Shown piece by piece: positions 34,873 to 45,629 of a stretch of DNA of 64,000 nt. Source of the DNA: Peptostreptococcaceae bacterium. Lineage in GTDB: Bacteria; Bacillota; Clostridia; Peptostreptococcales; Filifactoraceae. Positions within the stretch are counted from its first letter, which is position 1. The number at the start of each line of letters is the position of its first letter. The translations under genes and the position numbers were made by a program. The notes under the pieces were generated by a model. That model did not search any database, was not told the DNA's origin, and saw only the letters and a program-made list of their open reading frames with translations. Where the stretch lies: contig JAUNKR010000002.1 of assembly GCA_030532705.1 (NCBI GenBank), positions 1-64,000 of the forward strand, in the 5' to 3' direction.

Positions 34873-36150
34873 CTATTTCAAAAAGCCTTGATAGCTTCTC
34901 ATTACTGTTTGAGATTCTAGCTGCTTCATTGTTTCAATTGCAACGCCGACTACGATAAGTAGTGATGTGCCACCAAATTTGAATGGTACATTGGTCGTAT
35001 AGAATAAAACTGTTGGTAGTGCCGCTATGATCGCTAGGAAGATCGCTCCTGCAAAGGTCAAGCGGTCTAGTATTCTTTTAATAAAAACTTCTGTCGCTTT
35101 TCCGGGTCTTACTCCAGGGATAAAACCATTGGAGTTTTTCATATTCTCTGCCACCTCGTCCGGTTTGAAAGTGATGGAGATGTAGAAGTATGAGAACCCG
35201 ATCACCATAATGAATTGTAGTAAAGCGTACAGGTACATTCCCGGCGGATGTGACGGATTGAACCACTTCTGCACGAATGCCTGATAGCTTGCCGCTTTTA
35301 CAAATAGTGTCAAAAATAACGGGAAGCTCAGTAGGGATGATGCCAAGATGACCGGCATTACTCCCGCTTGGTTCACTTTAAGCGGTAGATGCGATTGCTT
35401 GCCGCCATAAGTGTTTTTGCCAACCACTCGCTTTGCATATTCCACCGGAATTCTTCTTGTTCCTTGAAGAACGATGATCACTCCGACAACGATAAGCACG
35501 GAGATGATCAAAAATCCGATCAACTGAACGATGTTGATGTTTTTTGCTTGAACGCCTGCAACCGTGAGTCGCACGTCAAAAGGCAATCTTGATACGATAC
35601 CGAAGAAGATCAGCATCGATGTTCCATTGCCCACTCCTCTTTCTGTGATCATCTCACCGATCCACATCAGGAAGGTCGTTCCTGCTGTAAGTGTCAAGAT
35701 GACCGCTACGGTCGATAGGACCGATGTCGATATAAAAGCACTTCTAAAGAGTCCCAAGCTCATTACTGCCGCTTGCATCAACGCAAGCAACACTGCAAGG
35801 TATCTTGTCCATGCCGAAATTTTCTTTTGTCCTTCTTCACCGGATTTTTGGATTTCCTCGAGTGAAGGGATCGCTACTGCCAAAAGCTGAAGAACGATCG
35901 AAGCGGTGATATATGGTGTAACACCGAGTGCAAACAGCGTAAAGTTGTTCAACGATCCTCCGGAGATCAGGTCATACAGACCGAGTGCTCCGCCTACGGT
36001 ACCGCCCATCATCGCTTGGATTGCTTGTCTGTCGATTCCGGGTACTGTGATATTTGCTCCGATTCGGTAAACCACCAACATCAAGAGGGTAAACATCAGT
36101 TTTTTTCTCAATTCCGGAATTTTAACTGCTCTTTGCAATGTTTTTAGCAA
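34873..36150 (-). CDS. secY: preprotein translocase channel subunit
   Basis: The 425-residue integral membrane protein forms the Sec translocon pore. Ten transmembrane helices are evident. Diagnostic are RIGANITVPGID near residue 30, the plug and GITPYITASI-type region (ALGVTPYITASIVLQLL), LLSFPLFL and the cytoplasmic loop FKPDEVAENMKNSNGFIPGVRPG. It begins on the base after the rplO stop codon. No secE or secG is nearby, as is usual. Confidence 0.97.
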   Translation of the reverse strand: MLKTLQRAVKIPELRKKLMFTLLMLVVYRIGANITVPGIDRQAIQAMMGGTVGGALGLYDLISGGSLNNFTLFALGVTPYITASIVLQLLAVAIPSLEEIQKSGEEGQKKISAWTRYLAVLLALMQAAVMSLGLFRSAFISTSVLSTVAVILTLTAGTTFLMWIGEMITERGVGNGTSMLIFFGIVSRLPFDVRLTVAGVQAKNINIVQLIGFLIISVLIVVGVIIVLQGTRRIPVEYAKRVVGKNTYGGKQSHLPLKVNQAGVMPVILASSLLSFPLFLTLFVKAASYQAFVQKWFNPSHPPGMYLYALLQFIMVIGFSYFYISITFKPDEVAENMKNSNGFIPGVRPGKATEVFIKRILDRLTFAGAIFLAIIAALPTVLFYTTNVPFKFGGTSLLIVVGVAIETMKQLESQTVMRSYQGFLK

Positions 36151-36609
36151 TTAGATCACCTCAGCCTTTCCTCCAGCTGCTTCTATCTTGCTCGCTGCAG
36201 AACCCGTAAATTTGTTCGCCTTTACTGTTAGCTTCTTCTCTAGGCTGCCGCTTCCTAATACTTTTATTCCATCTTTTTCGATCTTCTTGATCGCCTTTGT
36301 TGCCTTTAGAAGCTCAGCTGTTACCTCTGTTCCATCTTCAAAGCGATTTAATGTGTCAAGATTGATGATCGTATATCTTGTCTCAAAATCGTGGTTGTTA
36401 AATCCTCTTTTTGGAAGTCTTCTCATAAGAGATGTTTGTCCTCCCTCAAAGCCCGGTCTAACGCCACCGCCTGAACGGGACCATTGTCCTTTTTGTCCTC
36501 TTCCTGCTGTTTTACCTTGTCCGGTCGCTGTACCTCGTCCAAGTCTTTTCTTTGGCTTCGATCCACCGCCGGCTGCAGGTTGTAAGCTGTGTAGTTTCAA
36601 TGTGTACAC
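36151..36609 (-). CDS. rplO: 50S ribosomal protein L15
   Basis: The 152-residue protein is L15. The Gly/Arg-rich N-terminal extension [25 protein letters not shown] threads into 23S rRNA (quoted here by its ends: GGGSKPKK to KTAGRG), followed by [18 protein letters not shown]. It lies 6 bases after rpmD and directly abuts secY. Confidence 0.97.
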   Translation of the reverse strand: MYTLKLHSLQPAAGGGSKPKKRLGRGTATGQGKTAGRGQKGQWSRSGGGVRPGFEGGQTSLMRRLPKRGFNNHDFETRYTIINLDTLNRFEDGTEVTAELLKATKAIKKIEKDGIKVLGSGSLEKKLTVKANKFTGSAASKIEAAGGKAEVI

Positions 36610-36615
36610 CTCCTT

Positions 36616-36789
36616 TTAAGCTTCTTCTACTGTTACTAGATGTTTAACTACATTTATCATCCCTCTGATCTGAGGGTTGTCTTGTTTCTCCACAACTTGC
36701 TCTCTTTTTGTTAGTCCTAGAGCAATCAGTGTCTTTCTTTGGTTTGGCTTTGTGCCGATTGGACTCTTAGATAGTTTTATCTTTAGCAT
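36616..36789 (-). CDS. rpmD: 50S ribosomal protein L30
   Basis: This 57-residue gene lies in the gap between rpsE and rplO. The product begins [14 protein letters not shown], continues [12 protein letters not shown] and ends with the family block [30 protein letters not shown] precedes the ATG. Length and sequence are typical of bacterial L30. Confidence 0.97.
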   Translation of the reverse strand: MLKIKLSKSPIGTKPNQRKTLIALGLTKREQVVEKQDNPQIRGMINVVKHLVTVEEA

Positions 36790-36801
36790 CAAAATTTCCT
36801 C

Positions 36802-37308
36802 CTATCCTAAAAGCTCGTCTACTTTTTTCCCTCTTAGGGCTGCTACTTCTTCGATCAGTCTTAGAGATTTTAGTCCCTCCATCGTAGCATTTACCATATT
36901 TCTTGCATTGTTTGTTCCAAGAGATTTTGATCTGACATCCTTAAGTCCTGCAAGCTCAAGCACTGAACGCACAGGTCCTCCTGCGATAACTCCTGTACCT
37001 TCTTTCGCCGGCATGATCAAAACATTTCCTGCTCCGAATCTTCCTTTTACTTGGTGTGGTACTGTTGTTCCTACCATCGGTACTTTGATCAAAGATTTCT
37101 TTGCATCTTCTTCAGCTTTTCTGATCGCCTCCGGAACTTCCATCGCTTTACCTGTTCCGATCCCAACATGTCCGTTGTGGTCGCCGCATACAACAAGTGC
37201 TGCAAATCTAAAGTTACGTCCGCCCTTTACAACCTTGGTTACTCGTCTGATCTCGATAACCTTAGTTTCGATATCCAGTTTGCCTGCATCGATTGGCTTT
37301 TTATACAT
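36802..37308 (-). CDS. rpsE: 30S ribosomal protein S5
   Basis: The 168-residue protein is S5, important for decoding accuracy. The double-stranded RNA-binding N-terminal domain includes [21 protein letters not shown] and [17 protein letters not shown]; the C-terminal domain includes [18 protein letters not shown]. It lies 17 bases after rplR. Confidence 0.97.
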   Translation of the reverse strand: MYKKPIDAGKLDIETKVIEIRRVTKVVKGGRNFRFAALVVCGDHNGHVGIGTGKAMEVPEAIRKAEEDAKKSLIKVPMVGTTVPHQVKGRFGAGNVLIMPAKEGTGVIAGGPVRSVLELAGLKDVRSKSLGTNNARNMVNATMEGLKSLRLIEEVAALRGKKVDELLG

Positions 37309-37325
37309 TTGTTTTCCTCCTTCTC

Positions 37326-37694
37326 CTAGAATTCAAGTCCTGCTTCTCTAGCGCCGTTTGCGAGCTCTTGCACTCTTCCGTGGTAGATGTATCCACCTCT
37401 GTCGAATACGACAACTTTGTGTCCTTTTTCGATCGCTCTCTTCGCAACAAGTTCCCCTACTTTTTTAGCAGCTTCTTTGTTGCTTGTGTTCTGCACTGCC
37501 GACTTGATTTCTTTATCCAATGTAGAAGCAGAAACCAATGTTACTCTGTTCACATCGTCGATTAGCTGTGCGTAGATATGATTTGTGCTTCTGAATACAT
37601 TCAATCTAGGTCTTTCAGGAGTTCCAACTACGTTTTTACGCACTCTTTTGTGTCTTGCGATTCTGTTCGCGTTTTTGTCTATTTTCTTGAACAT
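37326..37694 (-). CDS. rplR: 50S ribosomal protein L18
   Basis: The 122-residue protein is L18, which binds 5S r[24 protein letters not shown] at the N-terminus (basic, 5S-binding) and [22 protein letters not shown] at the C-terminus are diagnostic. It lies 20 bases after rplF. Confidence 0.97.
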   Translation of the reverse strand: MFKKIDKNANRIARHKRVRKNVVGTPERPRLNVFRSTNHIYAQLIDDVNRVTLVSASTLDKEIKSAVQNTSNKEAAKKVGELVAKRAIEKGHKVVVFDRGGYIYHGRVQELANGAREAGLEF

Positions 37695-37714
37695 TATCTG
37701 ATCACTCCTTTCAA

Positions 37715-38257
37715 TTATTTCTTACCTGTTTTTCCTTCTTTACGTCTTACATACTCATTCTCGTAACGAATTCCTTTGCCTTTGTATGGCTCCGGCTCTC
37801 TCCAAGCTCTGATCTTCGCTGCGTAGTTTCCTACAAGCTGCTTGTCGATCCCTCTTACAACGATCTCCGTTTGTGTCGGAACTTCCGTTTCAACACCCTC
37901 CGGATCTTCCATCTCTACCGGATGTGAAAATCCAAGGCTCAGGTTGAGTACTTTACCTTGCTTTGCAGCTCGGTATCCAACTCCTACGATCTGAAGTTTC
38001 TTCTCGTATCCTTGAGTTACTCCGACTACCATATTGTTAAGCAGTGTTCTGGTAAGTCCGTGAAGTGATTTGTGCTTCTTTAGCTCAGATGGTCTCTCTA
38101 CGTGGATCACCCCATCAGAAATGCTTATTTTCATTTCCGGGCTAAGCTGTTGCTGAAGCTGTCCCTTTGGTCCTTTTACTACTGCATAGTTATTTTCATC
38201 CAGTTTTATTTCAACGCCTGACGGCACTGTGATTGGTTTAAGTCCTATTCTTGACAT
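37715..38257 (-). CDS. rplF: 50S ribosomal protein L6
   Basis: The 180-residue protein is L6, with two similar domains. [16 protein letters not shown] at the start and the late [20 protein letters not shown] plus [20 protein letters not shown] are diagnostic. It lies 25 bases after rpsH. Confidence 0.97.
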   Translation of the reverse strand: MSRIGLKPITVPSGVEIKLDENNYAVVKGPKGQLQQQLSPEMKISISDGVIHVERPSELKKHKSLHGLTRTLLNNMVVGVTQGYEKKLQIVGVGYRAAKQGKVLNLSLGFSHPVEMEDPEGVETEVPTQTEIVVRGIDKQLVGNYAAKIRAWREPEPYKGKGIRYENEYVRRKEGKTGKK

Positions 38258-38282
38258 TTAGGCGCACCTCCTTCTTTGCTTA

Positions 38283-38681
38283 TTACCAAACGTAGCAGAT
38301 TACCTCTCCGCCGATTCCAAGCTCTCTTGCTTGTTTGTCTGTTAGTATTCCTTTTGAAGTGGAAATGATCGATACTCCGATCCCGTTTAATACTTTTGGT
38401 AAAGTATCTCTGTCTGCGTATACTCTCATTCCCGGCTTGGAAATTCTCTTTAGACCTTTGATTACTCTCTCGCCTGTCTTTCCGTACTTAAGCTGTAATC
38501 TGATCAGTCCTTGCTTTCCATCTTCGATCACATCATAGCCTTTGATAAATCCTTCTTCCAGTAGGATCCTAGCTATTTCTTTCTTTATATTTGAAGCAGG
38601 CACATCAACGTTTTCGTGCTTTGCGGTGTTTGCGTTTCTCAAACGTGTCAGCATATCTGCTATCGGATCTGTCATTGTCAT
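38283..38681 (-). CDS. rpsH: 30S ribosomal protein S8
   Basis: The 132-residue protein is S8, a primary 16S rRNA binder and, in enterobacteria, the regulator of the spc operon. [26 protein letters not shown] and the C-terminal [20 protein letters not shown] block are diagnostic. It lies 26 bases after rpsN. Confidence 0.97.
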   Translation of the reverse strand: MTMTDPIADMLTRLRNANTAKHENVDVPASNIKKEIARILLEEGFIKGYDVIEDGKQGLIRLQLKYGKTGERVIKGLKRISKPGMRVYADRDTLPKVLNGIGVSIISTSKGILTDKQARELGIGGEVICYVW

Positions 38682-38707
38682 TATTACTTACCTCCTTTGT
38701 TCTAATA

Positions 38708-38893
38708 TTACCAGCTCGCTTTTCGAACTCCCGGTATTTGTCCCTTGTATGCTAATTCTCTAAAGCATATACGGCATATTCCAAATCTTTTTAGAACTGC
38801 ATGAGGTCTTCCGCATAGGCTACATCTCGTATATTCTCTAGTTGGATATTTTTGCTTCTTCTGTTGCTTAAGCACCATAGCTTTTCTTGCCAC
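38708..38893 (-). CDS. rpsN: 30S ribosomal protein S14 (zinc type)
   Basis: The 61-residue protein is the short, zinc-binding form of S14, with [20 protein letters not shown] giving the four Cys ligands and the C-terminal [18 protein letters not shown]. This form is usual in Firmicutes under zinc-replete conditions. It lies 15 bases after rplE. Confidence 0.97.
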   Translation of the reverse strand: MARKAMVLKQQKKQKYPTREYTRCSLCGRPHAVLKRFGICRICFRELAYKGQIPGVRKASW

Positions 38894-38908
38894 GCTATTT
38901 ACCTCCTA

Positions 38909-39451
38909 TTACTTTACAAAAGGCATTCCATAAAGTCTTAGTAACTCTCGTGCCTCTTCATCTGTTTTTGCAGTAGTTACGAAAATGATATCCATACCTC
39001 TCACTGCATCTACCTTATCGTACTCTATTTCAGGGAAAATCAGCTGCTCTTTGATTCCAAGTGCGTAGTTTCCTCTACCGTCAAAGCTGTCTTTGCTAAC
39101 TCCTCTAAAGTCACGAACTCGTGGAAGTGAAATGTTTACCAATTTGTCTACAAAGTGAAGCATCATGTCGCCTCTTAGTGTGACCTTTGCACCGATCGGC
39201 ATTCCTTCTCTCAGTTTGAAGTTCGCTACGGATTTTCTAGCTCTTGTAACTACAGCTTTCTGTCCTGCGATTGCTTCCAGTTCTGCTACAGCAGTATCAA
39301 GAATCTTCGCGTTATCTCTCGCTTCGCCAAGTCCCATATTGATAACAACTTTTTCTAATTTAGGAATCTGCATTACGTTCTTGTATCCGAACTTCTCCAT
39401 CATTCCTTTTGCTATTTCGTTTTTGTATATTTCTCTAAGTCTTGAAGCCAT
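38909..39451 (-). CDS. rplE: 50S ribosomal protein L5
   Basis: The 180-residue protein is L5, which binds 5S rRNA and the P-site t[40 protein letters not shown] and the C-terminal [20 protein letters not shown] block are diagnostic. It lies 21 bases after rplX. Confidence 0.97.
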   Translation of the reverse strand: MASRLREIYKNEIAKGMMEKFGYKNVMQIPKLEKVVINMGLGEARDNAKILDTAVAELEAIAGQKAVVTRARKSVANFKLREGMPIGAKVTLRGDMMLHFVDKLVNISLPRVRDFRGVSKDSFDGRGNYALGIKEQLIFPEIEYDKVDAVRGMDIIFVTTAKTDEEARELLRLYGMPFVK

Positions 39452-39472
39452 CTATTTTGCCTCCTTTCCCTA

Positions 39473-39778
39473 TTAAAGTTTCTCGCCTGATTTTTTAGAT
39501 ATTCTAACTTTCTTTCCATTCTCAACTTTTGTTGAAACTCTTGTTCCTTTGCCTGCTTTTGCATCGTAAAGCATTACATTTGAACAGTGGATCGCCGCTT
39601 CTTTCTTGATGAGTCCACCTTGTTGGTGCTCTTTGTTCGGCTTTTGGTGTTTTGTGATCATGTTCACACCCTCAACAACTACTCGATCTTGCTTCGGGAA
39701 TGTGTGGAGCACTTTACCTTTTTTGCCTTTATCCTTACCGCTTATTACTACTACGGTATCTCCTGTTTTTACGTGCAT
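39473..39778 (-). CDS. rplX: 50S ribosomal protein L24
   Basis: The 101-residue protein is L24, an assembly initiator. It has an N-terminal KOW motif ([20 protein letters not shown]) and [16 protein letters not shown] frame open to 39814 would overlap rplN; AAGGAGGTGTCAGA before the ATG at 39778 and the family start MHVKTGD decide the start. Confidence 0.96.
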   Translation of the reverse strand: MHVKTGDTVVVISGKDKGKKGKVLHTFPKQDRVVVEGVNMITKHQKPNKEHQQGGLIKKEAAIHCSNVMLYDAKAGKGTRVSTKVENGKKVRISKKSGEKL

Positions 39779-39794
39779 TCTGACACCTCCTTGA

Positions 39795-40163
39795 TTATAG
39801 AACTTCTGGTGCAAGTGAAATAATTTTCATGAATTGCTTGTCTCTTAGCTCTCTCGCAACCGGTCCAAAAATACGAGTTCCCATTGGAGACTTGTCGTCC
39901 TTTATGATAACCGCCGCGTTTTCGTCAAATTTTACATATGAGCCGTCTTTTCTGCGTACTCCTTGCTTTGTTCTTACGATAACCGCTTTTACTACCTTAC
40001 CTTTTTTAACAACTCCGCCGGGTGTTGTGCTTTTAACCGAACAAACGATGATGTCACCGATGTTTCCGGACTTTCTTGTTGATCCACCCAACACTCTGAT
40101 TGCAAGAAGCTCTTTTGCCCCTGAGTTGTCCGCTACTTTAAGGCGCGTTTCTTGTTGTATCAT
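39795..40163 (-). CDS. rplN: 50S ribosomal protein L14
   Basis: The 122-residue protein is L14. [19 protein letters not shown] at the start, [17 protein letters not shown] and the C-terminal [19 protein letters not shown] are diagnostic. It lies 24 bases after rpsQ. Confidence 0.97.
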   Translation of the reverse strand: MIQQETRLKVADNSGAKELLAIRVLGGSTRKSGNIGDIIVCSVKSTTPGGVVKKGKVVKAVIVRTKQGVRRKDGSYVKFDENAAVIIKDDKSPMGTRIFGPVARELRDKQFMKIISLAPEVL

Positions 40164-40187
40164 TATTGCCTCCTATTCCTGCTAAAA

Positions 40188-40445
40188 TTATTCAGCAGCT
40201 CTTTCTATCACTTCAACGACTCTCCATCTCTTGTCTTTTGAAAGTGGGCGAGTCTCCATTATTTTAACGCGATCACCTTTTTTGCAGGTGTTGTTTTCGT
40301 CATGTGCTTTGAATTTGATGGTTCTCTTTACCGCTTTTCCGTAAAGAGGATGTCTTACGAACTCAACGATCGATACAACTACCGTCTTATCCATCTTGTC
40401 CGAAGTAACCATTCCGATTCTTGTTTTTCTATTTAATCTTTCCAT
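40188..40445 (-). CDS. rpsQ: 30S ribosomal protein S17
   Basis: The 85-residue OB-fold protein is S17. [20 protein letters not shown] and the late [20 protein letters not shown] are diagnostic. It lies 17 bases after rpmC. Confidence 0.97.
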   Translation of the reverse strand: MERLNRKTRIGMVTSDKMDKTVVVSIVEFVRHPLYGKAVKRTIKFKAHDENNTCKKGDRVKIMETRPLSKDKRWRVVEVIERAAE

Positions 40446-40462
40446 TTTGACCTCCTTCCAAT

Positions 40463-40657
40463 CTAGCTGTTACGCTCTTTCTCGTTCAAAAATGTTTTTA
40501 CACGAGCTATGTCCTTTTTAACGAACTTTACTTGCAAAGGATTTTCTAGTTGTCCTGTCGCTAGTTGGAATCTTAGGTTGAACAGTTCTGATTTTAGCTC
40601 TGTTAATTTAGCAGAAAGTTGCTCTGTTGTCATATTTCTGTAATTATTAGCTTTCAT
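40463..40657 (-). CDS. rpmC: 50S ribosomal protein L29
   Basis: The 64-residue helical protein is L29, at the exit of the peptide tunnel. [20 protein letters not shown] and [15 protein letters not shown] are diagnostic. The frame is open to a TTG at 40681, but the ATG at 40657 gives the usual length. That ATG lies inside the end of rplP (11-base overlap), so translation is coupled. Confidence 0.95.
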   Translation of the reverse strand: MKANNYRNMTTEQLSAKLTELKSELFNLRFQLATGQLENPLQVKFVKKDIARVKTFLNEKERNS

Positions 40658-41090
40658 TTGCTTCACCAACCTTTTCTTCAAAGTCTGCCTTTGTCACAAA
40701 CTTACACTTCACAGGAAGCTTGTGCATTGCAAGACGCATTGCTTCTCTTGCTTTTTCCTCAGGTACTCCTGCAAGTTCAAACATTACTCTTCCCGGCTTA
40801 ACGACTGCTACCCAGTACTCCGGTGAACCTTTACCAGCTCCCATACGTGTCTCTGCTGGTTTTTGAGTGATCGGTTTGTGTGGGAATATTTTGATCCACA
40901 CCTTTCCGCCCCTACGAATATATCTATTGATCGCGATACGTGCCGCTTCAATTTGGTTTGCTGTTATCCAAGATGGCTCTAGTGCTACTAGTCCATACTC
41001 GCCGTAAGTGATCGTATTTCCTTTTGTCGCTTTACCGGCAAAATGTCCTCTGTGCACTCTACGACGCTTTACTCTTTTTGGCATTAACAT
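40647..41090 (-). CDS. rplP: 50S ribosomal protein L16
   Basis: The 147-residue protein is L16, near the A site. [20 protein letters not shown] at the start, the [19 protein letters not shown] block and [19 protein letters not shown] are diagnostic. It lies 30 bases after rpsC and overlaps rpmC. Confidence 0.97.
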   Translation of the reverse strand: MLMPKRVKRRRVHRGHFAGKATKGNTITYGEYGLVALEPSWITANQIEAARIAINRYIRRGGKVWIKIFPHKPITQKPAETRMGAGKGSPEYWVAVVKPGRVMFELAGVPEEKAREAMRLAMHKLPVKCKFVTKADFEEKVGEANES

Positions 41091-41120
41091 TGATATGTTC
41101 CTCCTTCCTGAAATAAGGTT

Positions 41121-41909
41121 TTATTCTTGCTCTTGTCTTGGAGCACGTTCTGCTCTCGGCTTTCTTGGTGCTCTTCCGCCCTTTTTGTCTTTGTCATCAA
41201 ATCTTCTCTTCTTGCCTCTTCCAGCATCTTTCGGCTGATCTAGCGGTTGATCGAAAGTTCTTGTTACCGCTTTCTTACCCGGCAAGATTTCTCCATTTGA
41301 GATCCAAACCTTTACGCCCAGCTTACCGTAAGTGGTATCTGCTTCTGCAAATCCGTAGCTGATGTCTGCTCTTAGCGTATGAAGCGGCACATTACCTTCT
41401 GCATATCCTTCGGTTCTTGCCATCTCCGCTCCGCCAAGTCGTCCGGATGTAGAAACCTTGATCCCTACCGCTCCGGCTTTCATCGCTCTTTGCATCGCCT
41501 GCTTCATCGCACGTCTGAATGCGATACGACGCTCAAGTGCTGCTGCGATGCTCTCTGCTACAAGCTGTGCATCTCTTTCAGGTCTTTGTACTTCTTGTAC
41601 GCTTACATTTACTTTCTTGCCTTTTGCAAGTTTTTCAATGTCTTTTCTGATTTCATCGATGCCCTGTCCGCTTTTTCCGATCACCATTCCCGGCTTTGCA
41701 CACCAGAGGAACAGGTTGATCTTGTCGTTCATTCTCTCGATCTCTATTTTAGCTACTCCTGCAAGGTATAGCTTCTTTTTTACAAACTCTCGAATAACAG
41801 CGTCTTCCTTGATTAGAGCTGCCATTTCGCCTTTTTTCGGAAACCATCTGGAGTCCCAGTTTTTATTGATTCCGACTCTTAGTCCATGAGGGCTTACCTT
41901 TTGACCCAT
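41121..41909 (-). CDS. rpsC: 30S ribosomal protein S3, with long charged C-terminal tail
   Basis: The 262-residue protein is S3. The KH domain (about 38-106, [19 protein letters not shown]) and the C-terminal domain ([32 protein letters not shown]) are standard. After about residue 218 there is an extra tail of some 45 residues, alternating basic and acidic ([30 protein letters not shown]); the family is often 215-225 residues. The tail is probably disordered. Confidence 0.96.
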   Translation of the reverse strand: MGQKVSPHGLRVGINKNWDSRWFPKKGEMAALIKEDAVIREFVKKKLYLAGVAKIEIERMNDKINLFLWCAKPGMVIGKSGQGIDEIRKDIEKLAKGKKVNVSVQEVQRPERDAQLVAESIAAALERRIAFRRAMKQAMQRAMKAGAVGIKVSTSGRLGGAEMARTEGYAEGNVPLHTLRADISYGFAEADTTYGKLGVKVWISNGEILPGKKAVTRTFDQPLDQPKDAGRGKKRRFDDKDKKGGRAPRKPRAERAPRQEQE

Positions 41910-41919
41910 GCTACTCCTC

Positions 41920-42252
41920 CTATCTTTCTCTTACTGTTACACCAATATGGCTCGTTCTCTTGCGAATGCCTGTTGCTCTACCTTGTGCTCTTGGCATAAA
42001 TCTCTTCAGAGTTGGTCCTTGGTTTGCATATATTTCTGCTACGTATAGCTTCTCTCTATCCATGCTGTTATTATTCTCTGCATTCGCTGCTGCCGAGTTA
42101 ATAACCTTTGCTATCACACTTGCACTTCTGTTTGGCATATATTTCAGTATCGCTACTGCTTCGTCTACGTTTTTTCCTCTAACCAGTGAGCAAATGTATC
42201 CGGCTTTTCTTGGAGACATTCTCACATATTTCGCTATTGCTTTAGCTTCCAT
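41920..42252 (-). CDS. rplV: 50S ribosomal protein L22
   Basis: The 110-residue protein is L22, lining the exit tunnel. [21 protein letters not shown] at the N-terminus, the [22 protein letters not shown] region and the tunnel-hairpin [20 protein letters not shown] are diagnostic. It lies 26 bases after rpsS. Confidence 0.97.
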   Translation of the reverse strand: MEAKAIAKYVRMSPRKAGYICSLVRGKNVDEAVAILKYMPNRSASVIAKVINSAAANAENNNSMDREKLYVAEIYANQGPTLKRFMPRAQGRATGIRKRTSHIGVTVRER

Positions 42253-42278
42253 TTATTAACCTCCTTCCACACAGGAAT

Positions 42279-42560
42279 TTATTTTCTTTTTGAAGATCTG
42301 TCGTCGTCCTTATGTCCTTTGAATGTTCTTGTAGGAACAAACTCTCCAAGCTTATGTCCGACCATATCCTCAGTTACATAAACCGGCACATGCTTTCTTC
42401 CGTCATGCACGGCGATCGTGTGTCCCACGAACTCCGGGAATATTGTTGATGATCTTGACCATGTCTTTAGTACGGCCTTCTCATTTTTTTCATTCATTGC
42501 TACTATCTTCTTGTAAAGACCTTCATGTACAAAAGGTCCTTTTTTAGATGATCTTCCCAC
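42279..42560 (-). CDS. rpsS: 30S ribosomal protein S19
   Basis: The 93-residue protein is S19. [19 protein letters not shown] at the start, [20 protein letters not shown] and [17 protein letters not shown] are diagnostic. It lies 22 bases after rplB. Confidence 0.97.
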   Translation of the reverse strand: MGRSSKKGPFVHEGLYKKIVAMNEKNEKAVLKTWSRSSTIFPEFVGHTIAVHDGRKHVPVYVTEDMVGHKLGEFVPTRTFKGHKDDDRSSKRK

Positions 42561-42582
42561 TATGAAATCCTCCTTTCAGGCT

Positions 42583-43413
42583 CTATTTCTTTCTTCTTGA
42601 TACTATCATGCTGCTTGAAGCTTTTTTCTTCTTTCTTGTCTTGTATCCAAGCGCCGGTTTACCCCAAGGTGTAACAGGTGTAGGTCTTCCGATCGGAGCT
42701 CTACCCTCTCCTCCTCCGTGTGGGTGGTCATTCGGGTTCATTACGGAACCTCTAACTGTTGGACGGATGCCCATATGTCTTTTTCTTCCGGCTTTACCGA
42801 TCACTACGTTTGCGTGCTCGATATTTCCAACCTGGCCGATCGTCGCTTTGCACTCTGCGTTGATATATCTCATTTCGCCTGAAGGAAGTCTAAGCAATGC
42901 GTTCTTTCCTTCTTTTGCCATAAGCTGTGCTGATACACCAGCTGATCTTACAAGCTGAGCACCTTTTCCAGCTTTCATTTCGATGTTGTGGATCTCTGTA
43001 CCTACCGGAAGGTCTTTCAGCTTCAGTGCGTTACCGATCTTAATGTCTGCGCCTTCGCCCGATACGATCTTATCGCCAACTTTCAATCCGACCGGTGCAA
43101 GGATGTATCTCTTCTCACCATCTACATAGTGAAGCAATGCGATATTTGCACTTCTGTTCGGATCGTACTCGATTCCTGCAACTACTGCCGGGATCTGATC
43201 CTTATCTCTTTTGAAGTCGATGATTCTATATTTTCTCTTCGCTCCGCCACCTCTGTGACGTACAGTTATTTTTCCTCTTGAGTTTCTACCTGCGTTTTTC
43301 TTTAGTGTAGCAAGTAGCGACTTTTCCGGCTCGTGTTTTGTAATTTCATCTGATTTTAATACGGTTAGGGATCTTAAACCAGGTGAAGTCGGTCTATATT
43401 TTTTTATAGCCAT
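42583..43413 (-). CDS. rplB: 50S ribosomal protein L2
   Basis: The 276-residue protein is L2, required for subunit joining and near the peptidyl transferase centre. [36 protein letters not shown] and the C-terminal [17 protein letters not shown]-type block ([20 protein letters not shown]) with its essential His are present. It lies 15 bases after rplW. Confidence 0.97.
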   Translation of the reverse strand: MAIKKYRPTSPGLRSLTVLKSDEITKHEPEKSLLATLKKNAGRNSRGKITVRHRGGGAKRKYRIIDFKRDKDQIPAVVAGIEYDPNRSANIALLHYVDGEKRYILAPVGLKVGDKIVSGEGADIKIGNALKLKDLPVGTEIHNIEMKAGKGAQLVRSAGVSAQLMAKEGKNALLRLPSGEMRYINAECKATIGQVGNIEHANVVIGKAGRKRHMGIRPTVRGSVMNPNDHPHGGGEGRAPIGRPTPVTPWGKPALGYKTRKKKKASSSMIVSRRKK

Positions 43414-43428
43414 TTGCCTACCCTCCTA

Positions 43429-43713
43429 TTAAATACTAAAGAACTCTATTTCTTTGCTTGCAGGAGTCAATGATACGATCGCTTTTTTGTAAGAAGATGT
43501 CTTTCCGACATTTCTTCCCATTCTCTTTGTCTTTCCTGCATAGTTCATTGTGTTAACATTTGCAACCTTCACTTTGAAGATCTCTTCGACCGCATTTTTG
43601 ATCTGCGTTTTGTTTGCACTTTTGTGTACGATGAAAGTGTACTTCTTGTCTTGTGCATCGATCATACTCTGCTCAGTGATAACTGGTCGGATCAATATGT
43701 CTTGTGCTAGCAT
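43429..43713 (-). CDS. rplW: 50S ribosomal protein L23
   Basis: The 94-residue protein is L23, the docking site at the tunnel exit for trigger factor and [23 protein letters not shown] and the basic [20 protein letters not shown] loop are diagnostic. Its ATG shares a base with the rplD stop (TAATG). Confidence 0.97.
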   Translation of the reverse strand: MLAQDILIRPVITEQSMIDAQDKKYTFIVHKSANKTQIKNAVEEIFKVKVANVNTMNYAGKTKRMGRNVGKTSSYKKAIVSLTPASKEIEFFSI

Positions 43714-44336
43714 TATGCGTACACCTCCTCAACTTTTTCTACTGCTTTTCTTGTAATAACAAGAGTGTCAGAGTTTACGATATCATATACATTCAATGTA
43801 TTTACGAAAGAAACCTTCACGCCCGGAATATTTCTTCCTGATTTTACAACTGTCGGCGCATTCTCTGCTGTTACAACAAGCGCCTTTCGTCCTGCATTCA
43901 GTGCGCTGAGTGCTCCTGCAAAAGTTTTTGTCTTCGGTGCATCCATTGCGAACTCGTCCACGACGATCAATTCGTTGTTAGCAAGCTTTGAAGTAAGCGC
44001 TGATCTCATCGCCAATCTTCTAACTTTCTTAGGAACTGTGTAGCTGTAATCTCTTGGCTTCGGTGCAAATACGATACCGCCACCTTTCCATTGTGGTGAA
44101 CGGATACTTCCCTGTCTTGCACGTCCTGTTCCTTTTTGTCTCCATGGCTTTCTTCCTCCGCCACGAACCTCAGCTCTTGTCTTTGATGACTGAGTGCCTT
44201 GTCTTTGGTTTGCCAAGTAGTTTTTGATCACTTCATATACTGCGTGCTCGTTGATATCCACACCGAACACTGCATCTGTCAATTCTATTTCATCAACCTT
44301 TTTACCGTTTAGGTCTAATACGTCAATCTTAGGCAT
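43713..44336 (-). CDS. rplD: 50S ribosomal protein L4
   Basis: The 207-residue protein is L4; in some bacteria it represses the S10 operon. The extended loop [21 protein letters not shown] and the [20 protein letters not shown] part that reaches the exit tunnel are visible. It lies 23 bases after rplC and overlaps rplW by one base. Confidence 0.97.
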   Translation of the reverse strand: MPKIDVLDLNGKKVDEIELTDAVFGVDINEHAVYEVIKNYLANQRQGTQSSKTRAEVRGGGRKPWRQKGTGRARQGSIRSPQWKGGGIVFAPKPRDYSYTVPKKVRRLAMRSALTSKLANNELIVVDEFAMDAPKTKTFAGALSALNAGRKALVVTAENAPTVVKSGRNIPGVKVSFVNTLNVYDIVNSDTLVITRKAVEKVEEVYA

Positions 44337-44359
44337 TTTCTATTCCTCCTTTCTTTGCA

Positions 44360-44986
44360 TTAACCTTTGATGGCTTTCTTAACTACGACTAAGCCCTTCT
44401 TAGGTCCAGGTATCGCTCCTTTGATCAGAAGAAGATTATTCTCTGTATCAACTTTCACGATCTCAAGATTTTGGATAGTAACTCTCTCCGCTCCCATGTG
44501 TCCTGCAAGTTTTTTGCCTTTGTACACTCTGGATGGATCGGATGCCGCTCCCATCGAACCCGGTCCTCTGTGGTATCTCGAACCATGGCTCATCGGTCCT
44601 CTGTGCTGATTGTGTCTTTTGATCGGACCTTGGAATCCTTTACCTTTTGAAGTTCCCGTTACATCAACCTTGTCACCTTCTGCAAAGATGCTCACATTGA
44701 TCTCTTGTGCAAGTGCGAAGTCTTCAACATTCTCTGTTCTGAACTCACGAACAAATCTCTTAAGACCTACGCCTGCTTTAGCAAAATGTCCTTTTTGTGG
44801 CTTGTTCAACAGTTTTTCTTTGATATCGCCAAATCCAACCTGTACAGCCTTGTATCCGTCTTTTTCAACGGATTTTAATTGTGTTACTACCATCGGTCCT
44901 GCCTCAACTACTGTTACCGGAACGATAACGCCAGTGTCAGTAAAGATTTGAGTCATTCCCAGTTTTTTTCCTAAAATACCTTTCAT
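44360..44986 (-). CDS. rplC: 50S ribosomal protein L3
   Basis: The 208-residue protein is L3, close to the peptidyl transferase centre. [19 protein letters not shown], the [20 protein letters not shown] block and [20 protein letters not shown] are diagnostic. The frame is open to 45031; AGGAGGAATTTCTAAA before the ATG at 44986 and the family N-terminus decide the start. Confidence 0.97.
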   Translation of the reverse strand: MKGILGKKLGMTQIFTDTGVIVPVTVVEAGPMVVTQLKSVEKDGYKAVQVGFGDIKEKLLNKPQKGHFAKAGVGLKRFVREFRTENVEDFALAQEINVSIFAEGDKVDVTGTSKGKGFQGPIKRHNQHRGPMSHGSRYHRGPGSMGAASDPSRVYKGKKLAGHMGAERVTIQNLEIVKVDTENNLLLIKGAIPGPKKGLVVVKKAIKG

Positions 44987-45073
44987 TTTAGAAATTCCTC
45001 CTTTTCTTACAGCGGATTGCTCTGCAATCATTCTAAGATAAGATACTATATCTTAATACCTTAACTTTTAATT

Positions 45074-45400
45074 TTAGTTATGCTTGTCGTTTAGCTTCAC
45101 TTCCAGCTCAACGCCAGCCGCAATGTCCATTCTGATCAAACTATCAACTGTTTTCGGTCCCGGATTTGCGATCTCGATCAATCTCTTGTGAGTTCTGATC
45201 TCGAACTGCTCTCTGGAATCCTTGTACTTATGGACCGCTCTTAGAATAGTGATCACCTGCTTCTCAGTTGGAAGTGGGATCGGCCCTGCCACAGATGCTC
45301 CGGACGCCTTAGCAGTCTCTACCACCTTTTGTGCAGCCTCGTCTAAGATTTTGTGATCATAAGACTTCAGTCTGATTTTGATTTTTTGGTTTTTTGACAT
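45074..45400 (-). CDS. rpsJ: 30S ribosomal protein S10
   Basis: The 108-residue protein is S10, also part of antitermination complexes with Nus[16 protein letters not shown]-type start ([20 protein letters not shown]), [17 protein letters not shown] and [12 protein letters not shown] are diagnostic. It is the first gene of the 31-gene leftward block; a strong promoter and a 194-base leader precede it. Confidence 0.97.
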   Translation of the reverse strand: MSKNQKIKIRLKSYDHKILDEAAQKVVETAKASGASVAGPIPLPTEKQVITILRAVHKYKDSREQFEIRTHKRLIEIANPGPKTVDSLIRMDIAAGVELEVKLNDKHN

Positions 45401-45629
45401 TGATTTTTACCTCCTATCGTACGATTCTCGTACGACTTAAGCCGATAACTGCCCCGCGCGTTTCATAAACGGCTTTTAAAAAAACAGCTCAAAGGCTTTC
45501 AGTCGCAGCATTCTTGATGTTGCATACTCCACGGAAATTACCTGGTTTTCATCCAGCAACCTTCCATATCATCGCATTCTATAATTAAACACACTCAAAT
45601 AGTATACAACAAAGCGATCTTTATTTCAA
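45401..45629 (-). promoter_or_regulatory. promoter and leader of the S10-spc-alpha operon
   Basis: On the minus strand TTGAAA (plus 45624-45629), 17 bases, TATACT (plus 45601-45606). Transcription would start near 45594 and leave a leader of about 194 bases. Just before the AGGAGGT site, TCGTACGA occurs twice (plus 45417-45424 and 45428-45435) separated by TTC; each copy is itself a palindrome and the two can pair as an 8-bp hairpin. Ribosomal protein control of this leader is plausible but not shown. Confidence 0.75.
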
